From Burkholderia pyrrocinia (GTDB lineage: Bacteria; Pseudomonadota; Gammaproteobacteria; Burkholderiales; Burkholderiaceae): a stretch of 64,000 nt of DNA. The stretch covers positions 124,001 to 188,000 of the forward strand of contig NZ_CP011504.1 in assembly GCF_001028665.1 (NCBI RefSeq), in the 5' to 3' direction. The translations under genes and the position numbers were made by a program. The notes under the pieces are model-generated. The model did no database searches. It was not told the origin of the DNA and saw only the letters and a list, made by a program, of their open reading frames with translations. Below are positions 37,416 to 46,532 of this stretch, piece after piece (position 1 is the first letter of the stretch; every line of letters starts with the position of its first letter).

Positions 37416-38828
37416 TTACGACCAGTTCGCGTGGAAGCTGCCCGGCTTGTCGGTACGCTCGAACGTGTGCGCGCCGAAGAAGTCGCGCTGTGCCTGCACC
37501 AGGTTCGCCGGCAGCCGCTCGGAACGGTAGCTGTCGAAGTACGCGACCGCCGACGCGAACGCCGGCACCGGCACGCCGGCCTTCACCGCGGCGACCACGA
37601 CGTCGCGCAGCGAGGCCTGGTAGTTCGCGGCGATGTCCTTGAAGTACGGATCGAGCAGCAGGTTCGCGAGCGCCGGATCCTTCGCATACGCGTCCGTGAT
37701 CTTCTGCAGGAAGCGCGCGCGGATGATGCAGCCCGCACGGAAGATCTTCGCGATCGTCCCGAGATCGAGGTTCCAGCCGTACTCTCCGGACGCCGTGCGC
37801 AGTTGCGCGAAGCCCTGCGCGTACGAGATCACCTTGCTCAGGTACAGCGCGCGGCGCACCGCTTCGACGAACGCGGCGCGATCGCCGTCGAACGGCGCGA
37901 CGGCCGGGCCCGACAGGATCTTGCTGGCCGCGACACGCTCGGTCTTCAGCGACGACAGCACGCGCGCGAACACCGATTCGGTGATGAGCGGCAGCGGCAC
38001 GCCGAGATCCAGCGCGTTCTGGCTCGTCCACTTGCCGGTGCCCTTCTGCGCGGCGCGATCGAGGATCACGTCGACGAGGTGCTTGCCGGTCTCTTCGTCC
38101 TTCTTGCCGAAGATCTTCGACGTGATCTCGATCAGGTAGCTGTCGAGCTCGCCCTGGTTCCATTCGGTATACACCGCGCCGAGCTCGTCGTTGGTCAGGC
38201 CCGCGACGTTCTTCAGCACCGAGTAGCTTTCGGCGATCAGCTGCATGTCGCCGTATTCGATGCCGTTGTGGACCATCTTCACGTAGTGGCCGGCGCCGTC
38301 CGGGCCCATGTACGCGACGCACGGCTCGTCGTCCGACGGTGCCTTCGCGGCGATCTGCTTGAGGATCGGCTCGACGAGGTCGTACGCGTCGCGCTGGCCG
38401 CCGGGCATGATCGACGGGCCGCGCAGCGCGCCCTCTTCGCCGCCCGACACGCCGGTGCCGATGAAATGCAGGCCCGATTGCGCGAGTTCCTGGTTGCGGC
38501 GGATCGTGTCGGTGAAGTGCGTATTGCCGCCGTCGATCAGCACGTCGCCCTTTTCGAGCAGCGGCTTGAGCGACGCGATCGTCGCATCGGTCGCCTCACC
38601 GGCCTTCACCATCATCAGGATCCGGCGCGGCGTTTCGAGCGACGCGACGAACTCCTCGAGCGTATGGGTCGGCACCAGATTGCGGCCGGGGAATTCGGCG
38701 ATCAGTTCGTCGGTTTTCTCGCGGCTGCGGTTGTACACCGACACCGCGTAACCGCGGCTCTCGATATTGAGTGCGAGATTGCGGCCCATCACCGCGAGTC
38801 CGATCACACCGATTGCTTGTTTGCCCAT
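37416..38828 (-). CDS. gnd: 6-phosphogluconate dehydrogenase (decarboxylating)
   Basis: A 470-residue enzyme of the oxidative pentose phosphate pathway, making ribulose-5-phosphate, CO2 and NADPH. The Rossmann motif [14 protein letters not shown] is at residues 8-21. The active-site segments [18 protein letters not shown] and [19 protein letters not shown] carry the catalytic Lys and Glu. Length is normal. CCGGAG lies upstream of the start, and an intrinsic terminator abuts that site. Confidence 0.96.
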   Translation of the reverse strand: MGKQAIGVIGLAVMGRNLALNIESRGYAVSVYNRSREKTDELIAEFPGRNLVPTHTLEEFVASLETPRRILMMVKAGEATDATIASLKPLLEKGDVLIDGGNTHFTDTIRRNQELAQSGLHFIGTGVSGGEEGALRGPSIMPGGQRDAYDLVEPILKQIAAKAPSDDEPCVAYMGPDGAGHYVKMVHNGIEYGDMQLIAESYSVLKNVAGLTNDELGAVYTEWNQGELDSYLIEITSKIFGKKDEETGKHLVDVILDRAAQKGTGKWTSQNALDLGVPLPLITESVFARVLSSLKTERVAASKILSGPAVAPFDGDRAAFVEAVRRALYLSKVISYAQGFAQLRTASGEYGWNLDLGTIAKIFRAGCIIRARFLQKITDAYAKDPALANLLLDPYFKDIAANYQASLRDVVVAAVKAGVPVPAFASAVAYFDSYRSERLPANLVQAQRDFFGAHTFERTDKPGSFHANWS

Positions 38829-38843
38829 TAGTCAATTCTCCGG

Positions 38844-38876
38844 AAAAAACAGGGCGCGACCCGACCCGGGCCGCGC
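38844..38876 (-). terminator. Intrinsic terminator abutting the gnd ribosome-binding site
   Basis: On the minus strand a 10-bp stem with one mismatch (GCGCGGCCCG with CGGGTCGCGC) is followed within a few bases by six T residues. The T-run ends directly at the CCGGAG of gnd. It lies 50 bp after the DUF938 stop and is probably that operon's terminator, but its position makes it a possible gnd leader attenuator. Confidence 0.65.
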
Positions 38877-38925
38877 GCACAGGCGAAAGGATAGTGGAAA
38901 CCCGGCGGCGATGCGCGCTTGCGTG

Positions 38926-39567
38926 TCATTGCTCCGCGTGCGGAAGCCGCCGGAACACGACGCTCAGGTTGTTCGCCGGCATTTCGACGACCTCGATGCA
39001 GTCGAGCCCGCGATCGAGGCCGAGCGCGACGACCGTCTCGAGATCGCGCACGCCCCACGACGGATCGCGGCTGCGCAACTGCAGGTCGAATGCTTCGTTC
39101 GACGGCGCCGTATGCCGGCCTTCGCGACGATACGGGCCGTACAGGAACAGCACGCCGCCCGGCCGCAGCAGGCGCGACGCACCCGCGAACAACGCGTCGG
39201 CGCACGCCCACGGCGAGATGTGAATCATGTTGATGCAGACGATCGCGTCGAGCGCGTCGAGCGGCCACGATGCATCGCGCACGTCGAACGCGAGCGGCCC
39301 GGCGACGTTCGCGAGGCCCGCATGCGCGATCCACGCGGCGATCGAGCGCCGCGCCTGCGCGTCGGGATCGCTCGGCTGCCAGCGCAGGCCCGGCAGCGCC
39401 TGCGCGAAATGGACGACGTGCTGCCCCGTGCCGCTCGCGATTTCGAGCACGCTGCCGGTCGCCGGCAGCACGCGGCGCAAGACGTCGAGGATCGGCCCGC
39501 GATTGCGTTCGGCCGCCGGCGCCGACAGCCGCGCGGACGGATCGGGTGCGGGTGTCGGGCCGGTCAC
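38926..39567 (-). CDS. DUF938 SAM-dependent methyltransferase-like protein
   Basis: A protein of about 213 residues starting at GTG 39567, which overlaps the sirtuin stop codon by four bases (GTGA). The SAM-binding motif VLEIASGTGQHVVHFAQAL is present, as is the DUF938 signature ICINMIHISPW near residue 107, here read as VCINMIHISPW. Methyltransferase fold is clear; substrate unknown. It is translationally coupled to the sirtuin gene. Confidence 0.88.
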   Translation of the reverse strand: MTGPTPAPDPSARLSAPAAERNRGPILDVLRRVLPATGSVLEIASGTGQHVVHFAQALPGLRWQPSDPDAQARRSIAAWIAHAGLANVAGPLAFDVRDASWPLDALDAIVCINMIHISPWACADALFAGASRLLRPGGVLFLYGPYRREGRHTAPSNEAFDLQLRSRDPSWGVRDLETVVALGLDRGLDCIEVVEMPANNLSVVFRRLPHAEQ

Positions 39568-40460
39568 GATGCGTGCTCCGTTGCGTTGCCCGCGAGGCCC
39601 AGCCGCGCGGTGAGTGCGTCGAGCGCGGGTGCGCACTGCGCCTCGACCTTCAGCGTCAGCATCGGATCGGCGCGCGTATGGCCGAGATTGAGCGCGGCCA
39701 CCGGCTTGTGCTGCGCCTGCGCCCACACGCAGAAGCGGTAACCGGAATACACCATCAGCGACGACCCGACGACGAGCAGCGCATCGGCCGCCTCGAGCGC
39801 CTGCGCGGCCAGCGCCACCCGCTCGCGCGGCACGTTCTCGCCGAAGAACACGACCGCCGGCTTCAGCAGGCCGCCGCATGCGGGGCACGCCGGGATACGG
39901 AACGTGTCGAGCGCGGCCCATTCGAGGTGTGCGTCGCCGTCCGCGGCCGGCTCGGCCTGCGCGCCCAGCAGCTCGGGATTGTCGGCTTCGAGCACGGCCT
40001 GGATCGTCGCGCGCGCATGATGCGCGCCGCATTCGAGGCACGTCACGCCGTTGATCCCGCCGTGCAGTTCGATCACGTCGTCGCTGCCCGCGCGCTGGTG
40101 CAGGCCGTCGACGTTCTGCGTGACGAGGCGCTCGATCCGGCCCGCGCCGCCGAGCCGCGCCAGCGCGACGTGCGACCGGTTCGGCTGCGCGCGGCCGACG
40201 ACGGGCCAGCCGATCATGCTGCGCGCCCAGTAGCGTCGCCGCGCGGCATCGGAGCCGAGGAATTCGTGGAGCTGGATCGGCGGCGAGCGCATCCATTGGC
40301 CGTTGCGGTCGCGATAGCCGGGAATGCCGGAATCGGTGCTGATGCCCGCGCCGGTCAGCACGAGCAGGCGCGGATGACGCTCGACGAACGTATGCAGCGC
40401 GTCTAGTGCGGCCGGATCGACATGGGCGGATGAGGGATCGTGCAAGGCTTTATCGTTCAT
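39564..40460 (-). CDS. NAD-dependent protein deacylase (sirtuin)
   Basis: A 298-residue class II-like (SIRT4-type) sirtuin. Motifs: LTGAGISTDSGIPGYRD (NAD site), TQNVDGLHQRAG, catalytic His in ELHG, zinc cysteines CLEC and CPAC, and VVFFGENVP. Removes acyl groups from lysines using NAD. Start 40460 gives the family length; upstream in-frame sequence runs through a terminator-like structure and is not part of the gene. Overlaps the DUF938 methyltransferase by four bases. Confidence 0.93.
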   Translation of the reverse strand: MNDKALHDPSSAHVDPAALDALHTFVERHPRLLVLTGAGISTDSGIPGYRDRNGQWMRSPPIQLHEFLGSDAARRRYWARSMIGWPVVGRAQPNRSHVALARLGGAGRIERLVTQNVDGLHQRAGSDDVIELHGGINGVTCLECGAHHARATIQAVLEADNPELLGAQAEPAADGDAHLEWAALDTFRIPACPACGGLLKPAVVFFGENVPRERVALAAQALEAADALLVVGSSLMVYSGYRFCVWAQAQHKPVAALNLGHTRADPMLTLKVEAQCAPALDALTARLGLAGNATEHAS

Positions 40461-41706
40461 GTTGGCGACGCGTGATCGGGCGCGCCGGCAAGCCGTGCGA
40501 CCGCACGAGCGGCCCGCGCGCCAGCACATGATACAGAACGCCGCGCGATCCGGCCGGCGGCCTGCACAGCAAACCGGCGCGCAAAAAAAGACGCCCATCA
40601 GCCGCTCGGCGATGGGCGCTTCAACAATTGATCCATCGGGGTAGTGGATCAACTGACAGCACAATATTGCGACGTCCGCCGCGCTGAGGCCGGCAAACGC
40701 TTCCCCTGGACTACGCGTGTTCCGCAATGCCGCGCGCATCGTTGCGCGGCCGGCTTTCCGGTGCGATCCGGCTCTTCTGCCCGCCACGCCGATGCGATGC
40801 GCGGCGCGCGAACGGATCCGCCGCGCGACGACTCGCGTTGCGCTACGGAATGACGATCCGGGATCCAGGCCGGAGCCATGTTCACGGTTCATCCCCGACG
40901 GCCGACCGGCACCGGTCGGCCTCGTGCGTCACGCATGCACGTCGTCGTTCAGAACGAACCCGATTGCTCGGATGGAACGGAAAGCCGCGCGCTCACGTCG
41001 CCGTAATCAACGGCGAAGCGAATACCCGGGCAGGTCGGCGATTCATGTTTGCAACATGACACGTTGCGATTCGGTCTGTTTTCATTCTCTTGTCCCCGTC
41101 TTTGATATGTCCGACCCACTGAAGCGATCGGCAGGCCGACTGCGCCCGCGATTGCACTCACGGCCCGTACAGATACGCAAGGAGCGCACCATGCTTCACG
41201 CCGCAAGGCCGCGCGGGCCGCCGAAATACCGTCGGCGCGAATCGCGCATCGGCAAAAAGCGCGAATGTTTCGAAACTGAAACACGGAACATGACCTGTCC
41301 GGGCGCAGCCCGGGCGGGCATCGGGGGCGTTGCATCTGCGCTATCGCCAATCGACTTACAATCGCCCGACGGTGGCGACGCCCGCATGACCGGACGCGTG
41401 CACCTGGCCTTGCGCGCTTCGCGCGGCCCCTCGCCGCATCACCGGAGATCCATACCCGACACATGCCTGGCGCAAAAGACTGGCTGGATATCGACTACCG
41501 CACGCTGTTCTACAGCGCCGACAGCGACAACCGCGCCGCAACGCGTGGCGTCCCGCCTCGGCCTCACGCTGCGAATCGCGTAGCGCCGTGTTCGGCGCAG
41601 GCCGCCCCGCTCCCGCCCGGCGCAAACACGTTAGCATTCGGACACGGAACGCCCCGCCAGCACGAACCGGCGAGCGTTCGCTCTGCACCTCCGCCACGGA
41701 TTCGAC
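40461..41706. other. Gene-poor stretch between the sirtuin and LLM genes
   Basis: About 1.25 kb without a convincing protein gene. Several open frames exist on both strands but are Arg/Ala-rich with no recognisable domain. The one strong signal is the terminator structure near 40.58-40.65 kb, listed as a candidate small RNA. The rest contains the promoters of the flanking genes; nothing else was recognised. Confidence 0.55.
40583..40670 (-). ncRNA. Candidate small RNA with intrinsic terminator
   Basis: On the minus strand two hairpins occur in series: TTGATCCA/TGGATCAA (40628-40652) and CGCCCATC/GATGGGCG (40592-40618). Seven T residues follow (40583-40589). This is the 3' end of a transcript, yet no protein gene on that strand ends here and the sirtuin start lies 120 bp further on. 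CAATAT near 40661-40666 could be a -10 element, but no good -35 box was found, so the 5' end is uncertain. Confidence 0.45.
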
Positions 41707-42666
41707 ATGACCACGCCCGTCCCCACCCGCGCCGACGGCGCACACCGCGTCTTTTCGGCCGGGCGATTGTCGATCGGCCTCACGCTGCCGCTGCTTCGCA
41801 GCGGCAATATCGTCGCCGACTTCAACGAACAGCTCGAACTCGCGGCACTTGCCGATACGCTCGGCTTTCGCGCGCTGTGGATTCGCGACGTGCCGCTGAA
41901 CAGCGCCGACTATCCCGACCCGGTGGGCCACCTCGATCCGTGGGTGCTGCTCGGCGCACTGGCGTCGCGCACGCGCGAGATCGCGCTCGCCAGCGGCGCG
42001 ATCGTGCTGCCGCTGCGTCATCCGCTGCATATCGCGAAGGGCGCGCTGTCGGTTGCAACGCTGTCGGGCGGACGCTTCATCCTCGGGCTCGGCTCCGGCG
42101 ACCGCCCGCCTGAATACGCGGCGTTCGGCGTCGACGCGGAAACGCGGCGCGATCGCTATCGCAAACACTGGGAAGTCGTCGCGGCCGCGCTCGGCGTGCC
42201 GTCGCGCGTGCTGCCCGACGAAGCGCCGCCCGACGCACCCGAATTCATGTTGCTGCCGCGCGGCGACGACGCGGTGCCGATGCTCGCGGTCGGCTCGGGC
42301 GGACAGAGCGTCGACTGGATCGCGCGGCACGCGATCGGCTGGATGACGTACCACCGCGATCCGGACACGCAGCGCGCCCGCTATTCGATGTGGCGCGCGG
42401 CGGTCGACCGGCTCGCGTCGCCGGCTTTTCGCGCGTTCGGCGTGTCGATGCGGCTCGACCTCGCCACGCATCCCGATGCACCCGCCACCGCGCTGTCGCT
42501 CGGCTATGCCACCGGGCGCCGTGCATTGATCGACATCCTGCAGGACATGCGCGCGGCAGGCACGCATCACGTCACGCTGAATCCGGGATCGGACCGGCCC
42601 GTGCGCGAGGTCATCGAAGAACTCGCCGAGCATGTGCTGCCGGTTTTTCACGACGAGCACGCGTGA
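41707..42666 (+). CDS. LLM class flavin-dependent oxidoreductase
   Basis: A 319-residue luciferase-like monooxygenase fold protein. Features: LELAALADTLGFRALWIRDVP near residue 45, LASGAIVLPLRHPLHIAKGALSV split near 98-120, and LSGGRFILGLGSGDRPPEYAAFG. It would use reduced FMN/F420-type flavin to oxidise a small organic substrate. It stands alone. The family resemblance is clear; the substrate is unknown. Confidence 0.88.
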   Translation: MTTPVPTRADGAHRVFSAGRLSIGLTLPLLRSGNIVADFNEQLELAALADTLGFRALWIRDVPLNSADYPDPVGHLDPWVLLGALASRTREIALASGAIVLPLRHPLHIAKGALSVATLSGGRFILGLGSGDRPPEYAAFGVDAETRRDRYRKHWEVVAAALGVPSRVLPDEAPPDAPEFMLLPRGDDAVPMLAVGSGGQSVDWIARHAIGWMTYHRDPDTQRARYSMWRAAVDRLASPAFRAFGVSMRLDLATHPDAPATALSLGYATGRRALIDILQDMRAAGTHHVTLNPGSDRPVREVIEELAEHVLPVFHDEHA

Positions 42667-43083
42667 TTCGTCAGGAATGCGAAGCCATCGAATGCGACGT
42701 GCGTGTTGCGATGATTGTCCTTTGTTCGTGATCGGGCGAACGCTCGCATAACGATACGCCATTCGCGTTCGACAACCGTTCCCGGTTCACATCTGTACAC
42801 CGGGTCCCCAACAGGTATGCGTTACAGGACGCTTACGATTCGACAAGAAGGACGTGTCCACATGTCGGATCGTTACAGTCTTGTGTCGGACACTTGCCCG
42901 TCCGAACGCCCTGCCGACAAGATCGCGATGCAAATACGGGCCGCCAACGCCCGCGCTGCCTCGCGTATGCCCGAATCGAATATTCGTCGATGGAACTATT
43001 CGGCTTCGATCGAGATCATGTTAACTTCCGTCCATCGTTCAGCCCGGCGGGCCGCGCGCCGATGCGCGCCCGCATGACTACTC
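42667..43083. other. Intergenic region before the MscS gene, with a possible small ORF
   Basis: The region contains a possible 71-codon frame at 42862-43077, starting MSDRYSLVSDTC after AGAAGGA. Its composition becomes Arg/Ala-rich and it has no recognised domain. It ends six bases before the mscS start, which itself lacks a ribosome-binding site. Otherwise only promoter sequence is expected here. Confidence 0.3.
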
Positions 43084-45579
43084 ATGCGCCAACTTCTCCT
43101 CGGCTGGCTGCTCGCCGCCGTCGTCTCGGCTGCGCACGCGGCCGCTCCCGCACCGGCCGCCGCATCGGCCGCCTCCGGCACCGCGCCCGCGCTGACGCCG
43201 CAACAGGCCCAGCAGGCACTCGCCGTGCTCGAAAACCCGCGCCAGCGCGCCCAGGTCGAAACGACGCTGCGCGCAATCGCCGCCGTCGGCGCATTGAGCG
43301 CACCCGCGGTCGCGGCAAGCGAAGCCGACGCGGCAAGTGGCGCGTCTGCTGCCGCCGCGCCGACCGCGCTCACGTCGAACGGGCTCGCGTCGATGCTCGT
43401 CCGCCAGGGGGCGCGCTGGAGCACCGAAATCGGCAGCGCGCTGAAGGAATCGCTGCGCTCGCTGCTCGATGTAGGCTCGGTCGGAAGCTGGTGGCACGAC
43501 AGGCTGGTGCGCGCCGACGAGCGCGCCGATCTCGCGCACGCGCTCTGGATCATCATCGCCGTGCTCGTGCCCGCGCTGCTGTTCGAATGGTTCGCGAAGC
43601 GGCTGCTGCGGCGCGCGCTGGCCGCGCTGGCGGCACGGCGCGCCGACTCGTCGCGCAGCACCGCGCCCGACGACGACAACGCGCCGCCACCGGAATCTTC
43701 AGACCGGCCGGACGCCCCTGACGTTGCCGACACTGCCGACGCATCCGACGCCATACCCGCGTCATCGCAAGACCGCGGCCACGCGCGGCGTCACACCACA
43801 CTGTTGCACCGGATGCCGCGCGCGCTCGTCAGCCTCGCGCTGCGCGCGGTGCCGCTGCTCGTGTTCGTCGGTGCCGCGAGCCTGACGATGTCGATGATCG
43901 GCGATGCAGGCACGCCGATCGAATCCGCGCTCGAATCGCTGATCGACATCTACGTGATCTGCCGGCTGGTCACGATCGTCAGCCGGCTGTCGTTCCAGCC
44001 CGATGCACGGCAATTGCGGCTGCTGCAAATCAGCGACGCATGGGCCGACTTCGCGCAACGCTCGATCGCGCGAATCGTGATCGTGGTCGGCGTCAGCACG
44101 GCCGCGATCGAGATCGCCGCGAACTTCGGGCTCAGCGAGGCCGGTCACGTCGCGCTGCTGAAAGCCGTCGCGCTCGTCGGGCACGTGATGATCTCGGCGC
44201 TGATCCTGCAGTGCCGCCGGTCGGTCGCCGCGCGGATCCGCGCAGCCGGCGCGGACCATCCGACCGTCGCGGTGGTCGGCAACGCGCTCGCGGACGCATG
44301 GGCGCCCGTGTCGGTATTCATCGTGATGGCGCTGTGGTTCGTGTGGGCGCTCGACGTCCATCACGGCTACCGCGTGCTGATCACGCTCGGCGGCCGTTCG
44401 ATCGCCGCGATGATCGGCATGCGGATCGTGTCGATCATCGTGTTCGACGCGCTCGCGCGGCTATTCCAGCGCCGCGACGAAGACCGCACGCTCGTCCACC
44501 TGCACGCGTACCGCTACTACCCGCTGCTGCGCCAGATCGTATCGGTTGCGATCGGCATCGTGACGGTCGCGCTGCTGCTGCAGATCTGGGGCGTGCCGAT
44601 CTTCCGCGCGTTCGAGACGGGCACGATCGGCCACCGGCTCGCGTCGGCGCTGGTGACGATCGCGATCGCGGCCATCGTCGCGCTCGTCGTATGGGAAGCC
44701 GCGAACATCGCGATCGAGCGACGTCTGCAGCGATGGACCCGCGAAGGCAATCTCGTGCGCGCGGCGCGGCTGCGCACGCTGCTGCCGATGCTGCGCTCGC
44801 TGCTGTTCGTGATGATCGCGCTGGTCGTCGTGCTGACGGGCCTCAGCGAACTCGGCGTGAACGTCGGCCCGCTGCTGGCCGGCGCCAGCATCTTCGGCGT
44901 CGCGCTCGGCTTCGGCTCGCAGAAGCTCGTGCAGGATTTCATCACCGGGATCTTCCTGCTGATGGAAAACGCGATGCAGGTCGGCGACTGGGTCACGCTC
45001 GCCGGCGTGTCGGGCACGGTCGAATACCTGTCGATCCGTACCGTGCGGCTGCGCGCGGGGGACGGGTCGCTGTACACGATTCCGTTCAGCTCGGTGACGA
45101 CCGTCAACAACACGAATCGCGGGCTCGGCAACGCGGCCGTCAAGGTCAGCATCGCGTATGGCGAGGACATCGACCGCGCGATCGCGACGCTGAAGGAGAT
45201 CGGCGCCGCCTTGCGCGACGATCCGAAATACCACGACGGGATCCTGTCGGACTTCAGCTACTGGGGCATCGACCAGGTCGACGGTGCGGCGCTCGCGCTC
45301 GCCGGGCAGATGCAGTGCACGGACTCGACGCGCTGGAGCGTGCAGCGTGAATTCAACCGGCGGATCGCGGAAACGTTCCGCGAACGCGGCATCCGGATCG
45401 CCAATCCGCAACGCAGCCTCGTCGCGTATGCGGATGGATCACGGCCTGGCGGCAACGGCGAAGGCGAAGGCGAAGGCGAAAGCAACGGCGACGGCGGCAG
45501 CAACACCCACAACGGCAACGCCACCGAAACGGCGGCCCGGCCGCCTTCGCCCGGCGAACCGGAGCGCAAGCCGGGCTGA
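43084..45579 (+). CDS. MscS-family mechanosensitive channel, large type
   Basis: An 831-residue inner-membrane channel with a signal peptide (MRQLLLGWLLAAVVSAAHAA), a periplasmic Ala-rich domain, about ten predicted transmembrane helices and a C-terminal MscS core. The pore-proximal segment VGPLLAGASIFGVALGFGSQ is followed by LVQDFITGIFLLMENAMQVG and the beta-domain. It should gate under membrane tension. The C-terminus carries (GE)4 encoded by four GGCGAA repeats at 45457-45480. No ribosome-binding site is evident before the start, so coupling to an upstream frame is possible. Confidence 0.9.
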   Translation: MRQLLLGWLLAAVVSAAHAAAPAPAAASAASGTAPALTPQQAQQALAVLENPRQRAQVETTLRAIAAVGALSAPAVAASEADAASGASAAAAPTALTSNGLASMLVRQGARWSTEIGSALKESLRSLLDVGSVGSWWHDRLVRADERADLAHALWIIIAVLVPALLFEWFAKRLLRRALAALAARRADSSRSTAPDDDNAPPPESSDRPDAPDVADTADASDAIPASSQDRGHARRHTTLLHRMPRALVSLALRAVPLLVFVGAASLTMSMIGDAGTPIESALESLIDIYVICRLVTIVSRLSFQPDARQLRLLQISDAWADFAQRSIARIVIVVGVSTAAIEIAANFGLSEAGHVALLKAVALVGHVMISALILQCRRSVAARIRAAGADHPTVAVVGNALADAWAPVSVFIVMALWFVWALDVHHGYRVLITLGGRSIAAMIGMRIVSIIVFDALARLFQRRDEDRTLVHLHAYRYYPLLRQIVSVAIGIVTVALLLQIWGVPIFRAFETGTIGHRLASALVTIAIAAIVALVVWEAANIAIERRLQRWTREGNLVRAARLRTLLPMLRSLLFVMIALVVVLTGLSELGVNVGPLLAGASIFGVALGFGSQKLVQDFITGIFLLMENAMQVGDWVTLAGVSGTVEYLSIRTVRLRAGDGSLYTIPFSSVTTVNNTNRGLGNAAVKVSIAYGEDIDRAIATLKEIGAALRDDPKYHDGILSDFSYWGIDQVDGAALALAGQMQCTDSTRWSVQREFNRRIAETFRERGIRIANPQRSLVAYADGSRPGGNGEGEGEGESNGDGGSNTHNGNATETAARPPSPGEPERKPG

Positions 45580-45606
45580 CCGGCCAGGGCTAGCGGCGCG
45601 CCGCGC

Positions 45607-46440
45607 TCAACGCGCGGCGGGCTTCCTCGCACGCCGCGTGCTTGCCGCCGCAGGCGTTGACGGACCCGGCTTCGCCGTGCGTTTCGCCGCGGCACGCTGC
45701 CCCCGCTTCGCACCGGCTTCAGCACCAGCGGCACCCGCGTCGCGCTGTGCGTGCCATTGTTCGAGCAGCACGCGCGTCTGGTCGGCGATCGTCTCGATCA
45801 GCAGCGTCGCGCGTTCGCCCTCGAACGCTTCCCATTCGAGCAGTTGAAGCGCCGAACGCTGCGCGATGTGAAACACCGTGAGTTGCCCGAACAGGCTCAG
45901 CGCGCGCAATCGCGTGACGGGATCGTCGGCCGGCCGCCCGGAGATGCGGCCGATCAGCTCGGCGCTCACGTCGTTGAGCGGCTTGCGCATGCGCTTCATC
46001 AGGATTCCGCTCGCGCTCGCCGGCTCCTGGCCGCCCTGCTCGCGCGCGAAGAACATCCGCTGGTTCATCGTCTTCGGTGCGGTGAACATCCGGTCCGACA
46101 ACGCGCGCAGCAGCCCGACGAACGCGTCGATCAGCACGTCGACGTCCGCGTCCGCATCGAGCATCGCCCACGCATGGCCGACCGCCGGCGCGAACACCTC
46201 CCAGCCGTGCTCGGCGATCGTCTCCACGCACGCGCGATAAACGCCTTCCTTGTTCTCGAAGTAGTACTGGAGCGCCGGCGCGTTCACGCCGGCCATCGCG
46301 GCGATCTCGCGCGTCGATGCACCCGCGAACCCGCGTTCGCCGAACAGTTCGATCGCCGCCTCGATGATCCGCTGGCGCGTTTCGTCGCCGCGCGCGTAGC
46401 CGCCCGCCGACGTGCGGCGCAGCTTCTTCGCTTCGTTCAT
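45607..46440 (-). CDS. TetR family regulator (CecR-like) of the adjacent efflux operon
   Basis: A 277-residue regulator. The HTH is at about 22-70 (RQRIIEAAIELFGERGFAGA, then TREIAAMAGVNAPALQYYFENKEGVY). A CecR-type C-terminal ligand domain extends to about 225. The last 50 residues are a Lys/Arg/Ala/Pro-rich basic tail not typical of the family. It is divergent from the emrA-emrB-TolC operon, with an operator-like dyad in between, and so is probably its repressor. Confidence 0.9.
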   Translation of the reverse strand: MNEAKKLRRTSAGGYARGDETRQRIIEAAIELFGERGFAGASTREIAAMAGVNAPALQYYFENKEGVYRACVETIAEHGWEVFAPAVGHAWAMLDADADVDVLIDAFVGLLRALSDRMFTAPKTMNQRMFFAREQGGQEPASASGILMKRMRKPLNDVSAELIGRISGRPADDPVTRLRALSLFGQLTVFHIAQRSALQLLEWEAFEGERATLLIETIADQTRVLLEQWHAQRDAGAAGAEAGAKRGQRAAAKRTAKPGPSTPAAASTRRARKPAAR

Positions 46441-46474
46441 GCCTTCCTCGTCATTCGATCGACCGACATTCTAC

Positions 46475-46509
46475 TTGACACAATTTTATCAACTGGAATA
46501 ATTCTTCCA
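46475..46509 (+). promoter_or_regulatory. Promoter and dyad operator of the emrAB-type operon
   Basis: TTGACA at 46475-46480, a 16-bp spacer and AATAAT at 46497-46502 make a strong sigma-70 promoter. The imperfect palindrome TGGAATAATTCTTCCA (46494-46509) overlaps the -10 box and is a good candidate operator for the divergent TetR protein. Confidence 0.65.
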
Positions 46510-46532
46510 CTCGGAATAAATTGGATGCCAGC

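Noticed and set aside
40949..41464. A 171-codon minus-strand frame in the gap before the LLM gene.
   Set aside because: No ribosome-binding site, Arg/Ala/Cys-rich composition and no family resemblance.
45457..45480. The (GGCGAA)4 repeat at the end of the MscS-like gene as a phase-variation site.
   Set aside because: The unit is six bases, so length changes keep the frame and only alter a Gly-Glu tail.
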